A stretch of 35,792 nt of DNA from positions 80,397 to 116,188 of the forward strand of contig JAFCCW010000001.1 of the NCBI GenBank assembly GCA_017609985.1, given 5' to 3'. The notes below the pieces were generated by a model. The model did no database searches and was not told the origin of the DNA. It saw only the letters and a list, made by a program, of their open reading frames with translations. This DNA comes from Candidatus Iainarchaeum sp. GTDB lineage: Archaea > Iainarchaeota > Iainarchaeia > Iainarchaeales > JAFCCW01. Position numbers and translations under genes: made by a program. Of this stretch, positions 26,866-35,568 are shown piece by piece (position 1 is the stretch's first letter; every line of letters begins with the position of its first letter).

Positions 26866-27060
26866 TTCTTGTAATTTTATTAATGAACTATAATGGAATT
26901 GTTTATGTATATAGTTATAACATAACTAAATATAAATATTGCTTTGAATATCTTTTTTAACTACTAAATCAGATTTAATAAATATTAAAATAAACTAGTT
27001 TTTAGATCTATTTTTATTTAATTAACTTAAAAAAATAGAATTGGGCTAGAAGACAGATAA

Positions 27061-27357
27061 TTATCTTCGTCTTCTATGGTGCCCTGTTTCTTCAGCAGGT
27101 GGAGCTTCTGCTTCTGTACCACCAACAATAATGATATCTTTTGCTGATTTAACATTTTTGTAAGGGATACTTTTTTCAGTAATTATTTTTTTTGCTTCTG
27201 CTTTAGACCTGGCCTTAAGAGGCTCAGTAGTTATTGTTTCAATTCGCCCCTTTTCAAGGTTTATAACAAGGTCATAAACTTTTCCCTTATAGCCTGCAGT
27301 TGCGTTGTATATATCCATCCCAAAAAGTTTTGAAAGTCTAACACTCACACAACACAC
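27061..27357 (-). CDS. PRC-barrel domain protein
   Basis: VRLSKLFGMDIYNATAGYKGKVYDLVINLEKGRIETITTEPLK; GGAGGTG upstream; start may be an internal GTG. Confidence 0.72.
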   Translation of the reverse strand: MCCVSVRLSKLFGMDIYNATAGYKGKVYDLVINLEKGRIETITTEPLKARSKAEAKKIITEKSIPYKNVKSAKDIIIVGGTEAEAPPAEETGHHRRRR

Positions 27358-27434
27358 CTCCTTTGATTTTCTGTATAATAAAACCCATTGAACTATTTAA
27401 AGCTTTTGCTGGCGTTAAACCCCAGAAAAACAAA

Positions 27435-27447
27435 AAGTATACATAAT
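27435..27447. repeat. Direct repeat AAGTATACATAAT copy 1
   Basis: 13/13 identical to 27488-27500, upstream of the PRC-barrel gene. Confidence 0.5.
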
Positions 27448-27487
27448 CTTTTTGTTTTTTTACTGGTTGTGTTTAATTGCCCTTAAT

Positions 27488-27500
27488 AAGTATACATAAT
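27488..27500. repeat. Direct repeat AAGTATACATAAT copy 2
   Basis: 13/13 identical to 27435-27447. Confidence 0.5.
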
Positions 27501-27591
27501 AAAAACTGATTTTTTTGAATAAAATCTTTATTTCTTTGGGGGTTGCTGATTGTGGAATAAACAAGATTACTGGAAGCGCGGGGGGTTACTC

Positions 27592-28524
27592 TCACAAAGA
27601 ATCTAACGGGCTTTTTATTTTCTTTAATTCTTCTGTTGAAACCGAGGTATAAATTTGGGTGGTGGAAAGATTTGAATGTCCTAAAAGTTCCTGAATTTTT
27701 CTGATACTTTCCCCTGCTTCAAGGAGGTGGGTAGCATAAGAGTGCCTTAGTTTGTGTGGAGTAACTTGTTTCTGGATGCTTGCTTTCTTTGCTGCCTTGC
27801 GAACAATTCTTTGAACTGTGTCTGTGCTAATATGGGAACCATTTTTTTTTGCAAAAACCCATTCACTTGTCTGTTTTCTTTTTTTAAGATATTTTTTCAA
27901 CTCCTTTGTCCATTGATTTGAAAGAATAATAATCCTGTCTTTTCCTCCCTTTCCGCCTCGCACATACCCTGTTTTTTCCCTTAAATCAATGTCTGTTGTT
28001 TTTAATTTGACTAGCTCGCTTACTCTGCAGCCAGTGGAATAAAGAAACTGAATCATTAATCTGTTTCTTCCAAATCTAGCAGCCTTTATCAGAGATTTTA
28101 CTTCTTCCCTGGAAAGGACAGTAGGAAGCTTTTTTTCCTTTTTTGCACGGGGCACATCTTTCATTATCTCAACACCAATTATTTTTGAAAGATAGAATTT
28201 GAGTGCAGAATTAACTAGTGCAAGAGTGGCATTGCTTGCGCTGTTTTCTTTTTTGATGGCTAAAAATTCAACAACGTCTGCTCTGTCAGCCCTGTTAATT
28301 GTTTTGTTTTTTGCCAAAATAAATTCTGTGAATTCGTTTGAGTAGATTTTGTACATTTTTGTTGTTTTTGCAGAATATCCGCTGATGCTTAGTTCTTGGC
28401 TTAACCTAGTTATTTGGGGGTGTTCTGTTTGTTTGGTGTTGGGGGCGGCGGGTTTTTTGGGTAACGGGTTGTTTTTGGTTTGTGTCGCATCAAGAGCATT
28501 ATTTTGAATTGGATTATCCTGCAT
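27592..28524 (-). CDS. xerA: Tyrosine recombinase, XerA-like
   Basis: STGCRVSELVKL (R), TPHKLRHSYATHLLEAG (HxxR), LGHSNLSTTQIYTSVS (catalytic Tyr). Confidence 0.92.
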   Translation of the reverse strand: MQDNPIQNNALDATQTKNNPLPKKPAAPNTKQTEHPQITRLSQELSISGYSAKTTKMYKIYSNEFTEFILAKNKTINRADRADVVEFLAIKKENSASNATLALVNSALKFYLSKIIGVEIMKDVPRAKKEKKLPTVLSREEVKSLIKAARFGRNRLMIQFLYSTGCRVSELVKLKTTDIDLREKTGYVRGGKGGKDRIIILSNQWTKELKKYLKKRKQTSEWVFAKKNGSHISTDTVQRIVRKAAKKASIQKQVTPHKLRHSYATHLLEAGESIRKIQELLGHSNLSTTQIYTSVSTEELKKIKSPLDSL

Positions 28525-28612
28525 GCTATTATTTGAGTTTTTTAGTTTTTAAGACTTGGCTTTTAAAAAATAGGTTTTTATATTTAATCGCTACATGATT
28601 TTATTGGTTAAA

Positions 28613-28867
28613 ATGCCTCCAAAAAAAATAAGGCGATTGCCCCCTGAAGGCAAAGTGATTGAAAAGCCGGAAGACGCGGCATGGAAAAATTGGTTCAATG
28701 AATTAAGTGAAGAAGAGCACAAAAAAAACTTGAAACAACTGGGTTTAGGCGACGACGAGTTTGAAGAATGGGAGCAGATGCACGGCCATCTTGATGAGAT
28801 AATTGATGGTGAAGAAGCTGCCGCAGAAGAATCTGTGCCCAAGTCTGGAAAAAAGAAAAAGAAATAA
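28613..28867 (+). CDS. Small hypothetical protein with acidic middle and Lys tail
   Basis: MPPKKIRRLPPEGKVIEKPEDAAWKNWFNELSEEEHKKNLKQLG; ORF track starts at 28595. Confidence 0.55.
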   Translation: MPPKKIRRLPPEGKVIEKPEDAAWKNWFNELSEEEHKKNLKQLGLGDDEFEEWEQMHGHLDEIIDGEEAAAEESVPKSGKKKKK

Positions 28868-28976
28868 CCCCTTTTCCTTAAAAGATAGGTTTAAAAGGAG
28901 TTGAACACACTATTAATGTATACTATTTTTCTCAGCAGTGTTTGCTTGAGATATAGGACTATTCAAAAGGTGTTTT

Positions 28977-29147
28977 ATGATGACTACGTTTTTAGATTCT
29001 GGTGTGGATGAGGAAATGCGCATGAGCCTTCTCGAAGAGGAGTTTAAGATGCGCAAGAAACAGCCAGAGGCTTGGACAAAGACCAAGTATAGAAAATATG
29101 CAAACTTTGGCATAAAAAAGAAAGACAAGAATGAAGAAGCAAAGTAA
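28977..29147 (+). CDS. Small hypothetical protein (56 aa), not in ORF track
   Basis: AAAAGGTG before ATG; MMTTFLDSGVDEEMRMSLLEEEFKMRKKQPEAWTKTKYRKYANFGIKKKDKNEEAK. Confidence 0.55.
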   Translation: MMTTFLDSGVDEEMRMSLLEEEFKMRKKQPEAWTKTKYRKYANFGIKKKDKNEEAK

Positions 29148-29193
29148 ACCAGTTTCTGTTTTTTAATTTTTTTCTTATTCTGCCAAGGCACTA

Positions 29194-29215
29194 TAGCCAA
29201 GAGGCTAGCTTTTTC
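29194..29215 (+). terminator. Hairpin plus U-tract, candidate terminator
   Basis: TAGCC-AAGA-GGCTA followed by GCTTTTTCT. Confidence 0.3.
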
Positions 29216-29249
29216 TATTTTTTATTAAATTAAAAAAGAGAAAGAAGAA

Positions 29250-29537
29250 TCAGAGTTTAGTCATTTTTCCAAATTTGCCAGTGCTTACCTGCAAATTACC
29301 TTGGTATTCATTAACCCAACCCTGTTCAATCTTTACTTTATCTCCTTCAACGACTTCGTCAATCTGTTCATTCCAAAGAGTCAAGGAAACCTCATCCCCA
29401 TCCTCGTCCTTTGCAGCAGCACTGCATACTTTGCCTGTGCCTTGTGCTGAAGCAAAAGATCTTGCTTCTGCTTTAGAGACAATTTCCAATTCTATTTCGT
29501 CGACCGGAGTCTTTGCTTTCAATTCTTTTACTTTCAT
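29250..29537 (-). CDS. Single OB-fold nucleic-acid-binding protein (RPA/SSB-like)
   Basis: AAAKDEDGDEVSLTLWNEQIDEVVEGDKVKIEQGWVNEYQGNLQVSTGKFGKM. Confidence 0.75.
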   Translation of the reverse strand: MKVKELKAKTPVDEIELEIVSKAEARSFASAQGTGKVCSAAAKDEDGDEVSLTLWNEQIDEVVEGDKVKIEQGWVNEYQGNLQVSTGKFGKMTKL

Positions 29538-29722
29538 TAAATATCACCTTTATGGAGATTGCAACAAAAAACATAAAAGCTTGTTCCCAAAAAAATGTAA
29601 GCTTTTTAAAGGATTCCAACACCCATAATACTGGGTGTTTGGCCCTAGGAATGTGTGTGAATAATTGGTTTCATGGGTGTTTTGAAGAAAGTAAATAACT
29701 AATTAAACAGGAGGAGAATTGA

Positions 29723-30061
29723 ATGGATGAAGGGAGAAACAGGCGCGGATTCTCACCAGTGCCGGTGGAAGAAGGAAAAGAATATGATATGACGATTGAA
29801 GGAATTGGAAGCAAAGGAGACGGAATCGGCAGGATCAAAGGATTTGTTGTAATAGTTCCAAATACGCAAGAAGGTCAGACAGTAAAAGTAAGAGTAAATG
29901 CAGTTCGGGGCAAGGTTGCTTTTGCAGATGTTGTTGGAGAAGCTGAAGCAAAGCCAGCAGAAGAAGAGGGCGGAGCAGAAGAAGTTTCAGAAGATGAAGA
30001 AGACGCTGACGCAGAAGACGAAAAAGCACCCGAAGAAGAAACAAAAAAGGAAGAAAAATAA
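29723..30061 (+). CDS. TRAM-domain protein with acidic C-terminal tail
   Basis: PVEEGKEYDMTIEGIGSKGDGIGRIKGFVVIVPNTQEGQTVKVRVNAVRGKVAFADVV; GGAGGAG upstream. Confidence 0.85.
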   Translation: MDEGRNRRGFSPVPVEEGKEYDMTIEGIGSKGDGIGRIKGFVVIVPNTQEGQTVKVRVNAVRGKVAFADVVGEAEAKPAEEEGGAEEVSEDEEDADAEDEKAPEEETKKEEK

Positions 30062-30176
30062 TTAAAATTTTCTTTCAATTTAATCAGGCTTTTTGCCTGA
30101 TATTCTTTTAATTTCATATACTCAAATATCTATGTTGTGGTAATTCAGAGTAATCTGGGAAAGGAGTGCGAATAAA

Positions 30177-30338
30177 GTGGGGTTGGGAGTAAGTCCTGTG
30201 CGAGTTGATGATTTTTCCAGGGCGCACGCAAAGTGCATGAATTGTGGAAAACAAATCGAAGGCGGGGTTGAAAAATATTCTAGGAGATTCTGTTCAGAGG
30301 ATTGCAGGGCAGAGTATATAGGGCAAGAAAAGAAATAA
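30177..30338 (+). CDS. Small zinc-finger protein (DUF2116-like), not in ORF track
   Basis: GTG start with AAAGGAG upstream; MGLGVSPVRVDDFSRAHAKCMNCGKQIEGGVEKYSRRFCSEDCRAEYIGQEKK. Confidence 0.65.
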   Translation: MGLGVSPVRVDDFSRAHAKCMNCGKQIEGGVEKYSRRFCSEDCRAEYIGQEKK

Positions 30339-30446
30339 ATCTTGGAATCCTGGAACAAATACTTCTTATACATAACAAGGGTTTGTTTTTTTACAAACGC
30401 GGTTCCGCACACTTCAAATTTAATTGTTTTGAGGTTGGTTCTGCTA

Positions 30447-31088
30447 ATGAAAAAAAACACTGAAAACAAAGACATTAAGTTTATTCTCGAAGCAATGGCT
30501 AAAAGCATTGATTCGCCTCCAACAGTATTGTTCCCAAACAGTTTTCAGGTTCTGATTTCCACTATTCTAAGTGCAAGAACAAAGGATGTTTCAACTGCTC
30601 GAGCTTCAAAAAAATTGTTTGCTTGCTTTCCTGATGCAGAATCTCTTTCGAAAGCAAAGTTGTCTAAAGTAAAGCAATTAGTGAAGGGCTGTGGATTCTA
30701 CAATGAAAAAGCAAAAAACATAATCAACTCAGCAAAAATAATTATTAAAGAATATAATGGGCAAGTGCCAAGCAAAACAACTGAATTAGTGAAGCTGCCC
30801 GGGGTGGGAAAAAAGACTGCCGCCTGTGTAAGATGCTATGCTTTTGGACTGGACGACATTTGTGTGGACACGCACGTGCACAGAATTTCAAATCGCCTGG
30901 GGCTTGTAAATACAAAAGAACCTGAGCAAACCCAGAAAGAGCTAAAAAAAACAATCCCAAAAAAATACTGGAAGCAGATAAACCACGCGATGGTTAAATT
31001 TGGTCAGAAAGTCTGCTTGCCGCGCAAACCCAGATGTGGCCAATGTCCTGTGGCGAAAGAATGTGATTATTTTGGAAAATTAGGTTAA
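30447..31088 (+). CDS. nth: Endonuclease III (HhH-GPD, 4Fe-4S)
   Basis: LPGVGKKTAACV, VDTHVHRISNRLGL, C-terminal CLPRKPRCGQCPVAKEC; ORF track starts at 30342, ATG 30447 more likely. Confidence 0.93.
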   Translation: MKKNTENKDIKFILEAMAKSIDSPPTVLFPNSFQVLISTILSARTKDVSTARASKKLFACFPDAESLSKAKLSKVKQLVKGCGFYNEKAKNIINSAKIIIKEYNGQVPSKTTELVKLPGVGKKTAACVRCYAFGLDDICVDTHVHRISNRLGLVNTKEPEQTQKELKKTIPKKYWKQINHAMVKFGQKVCLPRKPRCGQCPVAKECDYFGKLG

Positions 31089-31148
31089 TTGGGTTACTTG
31101 GATTAATCCAATAAGCAGGTTTAAATTTTTTGCAGACACAATAGTTAT

Positions 31149-31412
31149 ATGAGTTTGATTTATGAAATTGGAAAAGGAATAACTGATTCAATTCCCGCGC
31201 TTGCTGCAAAAATTGGCACAATTCTAGTCTTATTTTTTTTCTTTGGAATGTTGCTTGGCTACTGGGCGGGAGGCCTTGGGTTGAGTCCAATAATCTTTCT
31301 TGGATTGCTCGCGGTAATGGCTATACTGTGGGACAATCTTGACGTTGGCACAATTCTCTTTTTTGGGTTTATTGCAGTGCTAGTGTTTTTTCCTAGTTTT
31401 TTTAATTTCTAG
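31149..31412 (+). CDS. Small membrane protein, unknown
   Basis: Hydrophobic segments covering most of the 87 aa. Confidence 0.5.
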   Translation: MSLIYEIGKGITDSIPALAAKIGTILVLFFFFGMLLGYWAGGLGLSPIIFLGLLAVMAILWDNLDVGTILFFGFIAVLVFFPSFFNF

Positions 31413-31421
31413 GTGAACAGG

Positions 31422-31955
31422 ATGAAATTGTTTGAAGCTATCAAGAAAAGGAAAAGCATTAGGAAATTTGAAGCAATGAAAATCCCAAGAAAAGATTTGG
31501 AAAAAATAGTTGGAGCAGCAAGCCTTGCTCCGAGTGCAATGAATCAACAACCCTGGCGATTTGTAGTAATTGAAGATGTTTCTAAAAAAAAGCAAATTAG
31601 GCAAAGTTATGAAAATTGCAGAAAAGCGCTTGGGGCATACAAGCAGGACACGGAATTTGTTGAAAACGGAGTGTTGTTTGCGGTTTTTATGGAAAAAGAA
31701 AAACTCAAACCAGAGTTCTCAACTGCCTTGGCTGTGGAGAATTTGCTGTTGGCAGCAACAGCTCTTGGATATGGGAGCATTGTAATGACTGCTCCGGTTT
31801 CCCACAAACCAAGCAATGAACTTATTTGCGAGTTATGCAATAAGCCGGCGGGTCTGGAACTGGTTGCATTAGTTGTTGTTGGCAAGGCAGGGGAAGCGCC
31901 GGAGAGAAAGGAAAGGAGCGGGTTGAAAAAAACTCTTTTTTGGGAAGAATTCTAA
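31422..31955 (+). CDS. Nitroreductase family protein
   Basis: MKLFEAIKKRKSIRKFEAMKIPRKDLEKIVGAASLAPSAMNQQPWRFVVIED. Confidence 0.9.
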   Translation: MKLFEAIKKRKSIRKFEAMKIPRKDLEKIVGAASLAPSAMNQQPWRFVVIEDVSKKKQIRQSYENCRKALGAYKQDTEFVENGVLFAVFMEKEKLKPEFSTALAVENLLLAATALGYGSIVMTAPVSHKPSNELICELCNKPAGLELVALVVVGKAGEAPERKERSGLKKTLFWEEF

Positions 31956-32009
31956 GCAGTTTTTTTTCAAACAGCAAGCTTTTAATGCAATTGCAGGCAA
32001 GAATCTTGC

Positions 32010-33218
32010 ATGGCAGAACATCCCACACTAAAGATTAAAGGAAGCAAGAGCCAGTCTCTAACAGGCAAGCGCATTGTTTTAGGAGTCACTGGAAGCATTG
32101 CAGCAGTCAAATGCGTTGAGCTAGCCCGTGAACTGATAAGGCACGGGGCAGAAGTCTTGCCGGTCCTGAGCAAAGAAGCAAGAAGGATAATTCACCCGAA
32201 CTCAATGCACTATGCTTGTGGCAGAGAGCCAATAACAAAATTGAGCGGAGCAATAGAGCACGTACGAGAATGCGGGGTGGGCGGAATGGCAGATTTGCTA
32301 TTGATTGCTCCAGCCACGGCAAACACGGTTGGAAAGATTGTTCAAGGAATAGATGACACGCCAGTAACCACATTTGCAACAACCGCTCTTGGAAGAAAAA
32401 TGAAGCTTGTTCTTGTTCCCGCAATGCATAGCTCAATGTATGAAAGCCCTGCAGTGCAAAGAAATTTAGAACAGGCAGGGAAAGACACAATAATTATTGT
32501 GAATCCCAAAAAAGAAGAAAACAAGGCAAAGTTTCCGGAAATCGAAGACATTGTAATAGAATGCGAGCGAGCGCTTGGAAACGGAAAATTCGCTGGAAAA
32601 AAAATTGTTGTTTCCTCGGGAGCAACACTGGAAGAAATTGACGATGTGCGAGTTTTGACAAACAAATCGTCTGGAAAAACAGGGCAGGAAATAGCAAAAG
32701 AATTCTATCGTAGAGGCGCGGAAGTAACAATAGTTCACAACAGCGGAGCACTGGTTTCAGGAATTGGGGCTCGAAAGGTTGAGACTGCGGAGCAAATGGA
32801 AAACGCATTGTTGGAAGAATGCAAAAAAGCAGATATCTTTGTTTCTGTTGCGGCAATGGGTGATTTTGGAGTAAAGAAGGAAAAAGGAAAAATAAAGAGC
32901 GAAGAAGAGAAAACTCTGACTCTCAAACCAAGAAGCAAAACAATTGCAAAGATTAGGGAGAAGTTTCCTGAATTGTTTGTGGTTGGGTTTAAGGCAGAGT
33001 CTGTTGGGGGAAAAGAGCTTGAAAGCCGCGCACACAAATTCTTGGACAAAAACAATCTTCAGGCAGTCTGCGCAAACAACATCTCCAAACACAAAATAGG
33101 GGGGCAAGAGAACGAGGTCTTGCTGATTTCAAAAAACAAGCTTGCGAAGGCAAAGGGTTTAAAAGAAAAAATCTCACGTAATATAGTTGATTTTATAGAA
33201 GATGTTTATTTTGGCTAA
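32010..33218 (+). CDS. coaBC: Bifunctional phosphopantothenoylcysteine decarboxylase / phosphopantothenate-cysteine ligase
   Basis: GKRIVLGVTGSIAAVKCVELAREL; LLIAPATANTVGKIVQGIDD; PAMHSSMYESPAVQRN; VSSGATLEEIDDVRVLTNKSSGKTG. Confidence 0.95.
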   Translation: MAEHPTLKIKGSKSQSLTGKRIVLGVTGSIAAVKCVELARELIRHGAEVLPVLSKEARRIIHPNSMHYACGREPITKLSGAIEHVRECGVGGMADLLLIAPATANTVGKIVQGIDDTPVTTFATTALGRKMKLVLVPAMHSSMYESPAVQRNLEQAGKDTIIIVNPKKEENKAKFPEIEDIVIECERALGNGKFAGKKIVVSSGATLEEIDDVRVLTNKSSGKTGQEIAKEFYRRGAEVTIVHNSGALVSGIGARKVETAEQMENALLEECKKADIFVSVAAMGDFGVKKEKGKIKSEEEKTLTLKPRSKTIAKIREKFPELFVVGFKAESVGGKELESRAHKFLDKNNLQAVCANNISKHKIGGQENEVLLISKNKLAKAKGLKEKISRNIVDFIEDVYFG

Positions 33219-33432
33219 AAGGCACAATGCAGTGAAAAACCAAAAAGTTGGCGCACGCAAGCGGCACGGGTTGTCTAATGTGCCTGAAGATATTCGCAGA
33301 TTTTATATGCAACACGTTGGCCCGGAGTCTGGGCGAGTAACGCGCTGGCTTCAGCTTACAATTAAGGAAGGGAAAACCCCTGCGCAGGTGATGGAAATAA
33401 TGCAAAAAGAAATACACAAAGGAAAATACTGA
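33202..33432 (+). CDS. Small hypothetical protein (76 aa)
   Basis: ORF overlapping coaBC end by 17 nt and followed closely by the next gene. Confidence 0.5.
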   Translation: MFILAKRHNAVKNQKVGARKRHGLSNVPEDIRRFYMQHVGPESGRVTRWLQLTIKEGKTPAQVMEIMQKEIHKGKY

Positions 33433-33442
33433 ACTGATTTTT

Positions 33443-34321
33443 ATGAATAAAAAAATTGCAGTAGTCGGCGCAGGTCCAGCTGGTCTTCACATGGCTTTCC
33501 TGCTTTCAAACAATGGCTATTTAGCGGAGGTTTTCGAACGAGAGGAGAAACCAGGCGGAATGCTTCAGTATGCTTTGCCAAGATTTAGGTTTCCGCGCGA
33601 GCCGATTGAAAAAAAAGCAGCTGATTTGGAAAAACAGGGAGTAAAATTTCATTACTCGACTTCTGTTGGAAAAGATATTTCCCTTGAACAGCTTGACCGC
33701 CAGTTTGATGCAGTAATCCTTGCCTGTGGAGAATGGAAACCTCGCTTGCTGGGTTGCCCGGGGGAAAATTTGCCTGGCGCGGAGCAATGGCTTCCGTTTC
33801 TCAGAAAATTCAATTCCGGCAAGGCAGAAAGCCTTGAAGGAAAGAAAACAGTTGTAATTGGTGGGGGAGACACTGCAATGGACTGTGCAATTGCTGCCTC
33901 CAAACTAGGTGCTGAAACAATCCTTGCCTACAGGCGAAGCAGGGAAGAAGCTCCGGCGCAAGAAAAAGAGATTCAAGCAGTGGAAAAAGCAGGTGTTGAT
34001 TTCAAGTTCAGACTTGCCCCAAAAGAATTTATAGGAAAAAAAGGCGCTGAAAAAATAATTTTTGAAAAAACAACTGGCCTTGGGCGGGATTTGGTTGGAA
34101 CAAGAGAGCTAGTTGAAGTGCCTGCTGATTTTGTTGTTGTTGCTGTGGGGCAAAAAATTGACGAAACAATTTTTGAAAATTCCAAATGGGATTCTTTGAG
34201 TGTGCTTCCGGAAAAATTCATCCTTGTGGGGGATATCGTCAATAAAAAGAAAAATATTGCTTCTGCGATTCAGTCTGCAAACCTTGCCTTTGAAAAAACA
34301 AAACAAATTATAGACAATTGA
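33443..34321 (+). CDS. FAD/NAD(P)-dependent oxidoreductase, glutamate synthase small-subunit (GltD)-like
   Basis: IAVVGAGPAGLHMAFLLSNNGYLAEVFEREEKPGGMLQYALPRFRFP; VVIGGGDTAMDCAIAASKLGA. Confidence 0.88.
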   Translation: MNKKIAVVGAGPAGLHMAFLLSNNGYLAEVFEREEKPGGMLQYALPRFRFPREPIEKKAADLEKQGVKFHYSTSVGKDISLEQLDRQFDAVILACGEWKPRLLGCPGENLPGAEQWLPFLRKFNSGKAESLEGKKTVVIGGGDTAMDCAIAASKLGAETILAYRRSREEAPAQEKEIQAVEKAGVDFKFRLAPKEFIGKKGAEKIIFEKTTGLGRDLVGTRELVEVPADFVVVAVGQKIDETIFENSKWDSLSVLPEKFILVGDIVNKKKNIASAIQSANLAFEKTKQIIDN

Positions 34322-34380
34322 CGTATTTTGCAATGACAAACAGCGAAAGCTTTTTATATTCTTGATATCTTAATTGTAGC

Positions 34381-35568
34381 GTGTTTCAAATGACTAATGC
34401 CTTTGAAAAATTTTACAAAAAAAGCATTTCTGGAAGGCGAGCAGTGATTAAAAAATCAGCAAATCTTTCCCCTTCCGAACTAAAGCTTTTTGAAAATGCG
34501 CTTGGTTCACAGAACGCAGACCAGATAATCGAAAACGTTGTCGGCACATATGAGCTTCCTCTTGGCATAGCAACAAACTTTGTTGTCAACGGAAGACAGG
34601 TTGTTGTTCCAATGGCTGTTGAAGAACCAAGTGTTGTGGCTGCTGCTTCAAATGCAGCAAAACTCTGCAAGGCAACAGGCGGTTTTAAAACAAAAGCAAG
34701 CAAGCCGGAAATGATTGGGCAGATACAGCTTGTCAAAGTTAAAAATCCTGCTTCTGCTTTAAAAAAAATCATCAAGGAAAAAAAGAATCTTGTCAAAATT
34801 GCCAATTCTCGCGACCCATTGCTGGTTAAATATGGGGGCGGAGCAAGAGATATTGAAGCAAAAACAATTTTTGCGGGCAGAAAAAAAATGGTTATTATTT
34901 ATCTAACAGTTGACGTGCGGGATGCAATGGGTGCAAACGCAGTTAACACAATGTGCGAAGCAATTGCGCCGGAGCTGGAAAGAATGTCTGGGGGGATAGC
35001 GCGCCTTAGAATAATTTCCAATTTAGCAGTTAAGCGAACAGCAAAAGCAAAAGCTGTCTGGAAGAAAAAAGATTTAGAGAAAAGTGCTAAAGGCACTGGA
35101 ATGACTGGGCAAGAAATTGTTGACGCAATAATTGAATCTTACGAACTCGCAGAAAATGATATTTACAGATGCGCAACCCACAACAAAGGAATAATGAACG
35201 GAGTTGATGCTATTGCAGTTGCATGTGGACAGGACTGGAGAGCAATCGAAGCCGGAGCCCATGCTTTTGCTGCAAAAACAGGGCAATACAAATCCCTTAC
35301 AAAATACTCCAAAGACAAGCAGGGAAATCTTGTTGGAGAAATAGAAATTCCAGTTGCAGTCGGAATTGTTGGGGGCGCAATAAAAGCACAGCCTCTTGCC
35401 CAACTCTGTGTTAAGCTTACTGGGGTAAAGACTGCTCAAGAGCTTGGGGAAATAATTGCTGCAGTTGGCCTAGCACAAAATTTTGCTGCACTGCGCGCAC
35501 TTTCAACAGAGGGAATTCAACGAGGGCACATGAGACTGCATGCAAGAATGCAGGGTGAGAAAAAATGA
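34381..35568 (+). CDS. Hydroxymethylglutaryl-CoA reductase, class II type
   Basis: ENVVGTYELPLGIATNFVVNGRQVVVPMAVEEPSVVAAASNAAKL; DVRDAMGANAVNTMCEAIAP; THNKGIMNGVDA; GHMRLHAR. Start may be GTG 34381 or ATG 34390. Confidence 0.93.
   Translation: MFQMTNAFEKFYKKSISGRRAVIKKSANLSPSELKLFENALGSQNADQIIENVVGTYELPLGIATNFVVNGRQVVVPMAVEEPSVVAAASNAAKLCKATGGFKTKASKPEMIGQIQLVKVKNPASALKKIIKEKKNLVKIANSRDPLLVKYGGGARDIEAKTIFAGRKKMVIIYLTVDVRDAMGANAVNTMCEAIAPELERMSGGIARLRIISNLAVKRTAKAKAVWKKKDLEKSAKGTGMTGQEIVDAIIESYELAENDIYRCATHNKGIMNGVDAIAVACGQDWRAIEAGAHAFAAKTGQYKSLTKYSKDKQGNLVGEIEIPVAVGIVGGAIKAQPLAQLCVKLTGVKTAQELGEIIAAVGLAQNFAALRALSTEGIQRGHMRLHARMQGEKK

Noticed and set aside
25257-28524. Possible integrative element between tRNA-iMet and the tyrosine recombinase
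   Set aside because: No repeat of the tRNA 3' end (GGTTCAAATCCTTCCCCCGCT) was seen near 27.4-28.6 kb, and the recombinase looks like housekeeping XerA; no cargo or replication genes.
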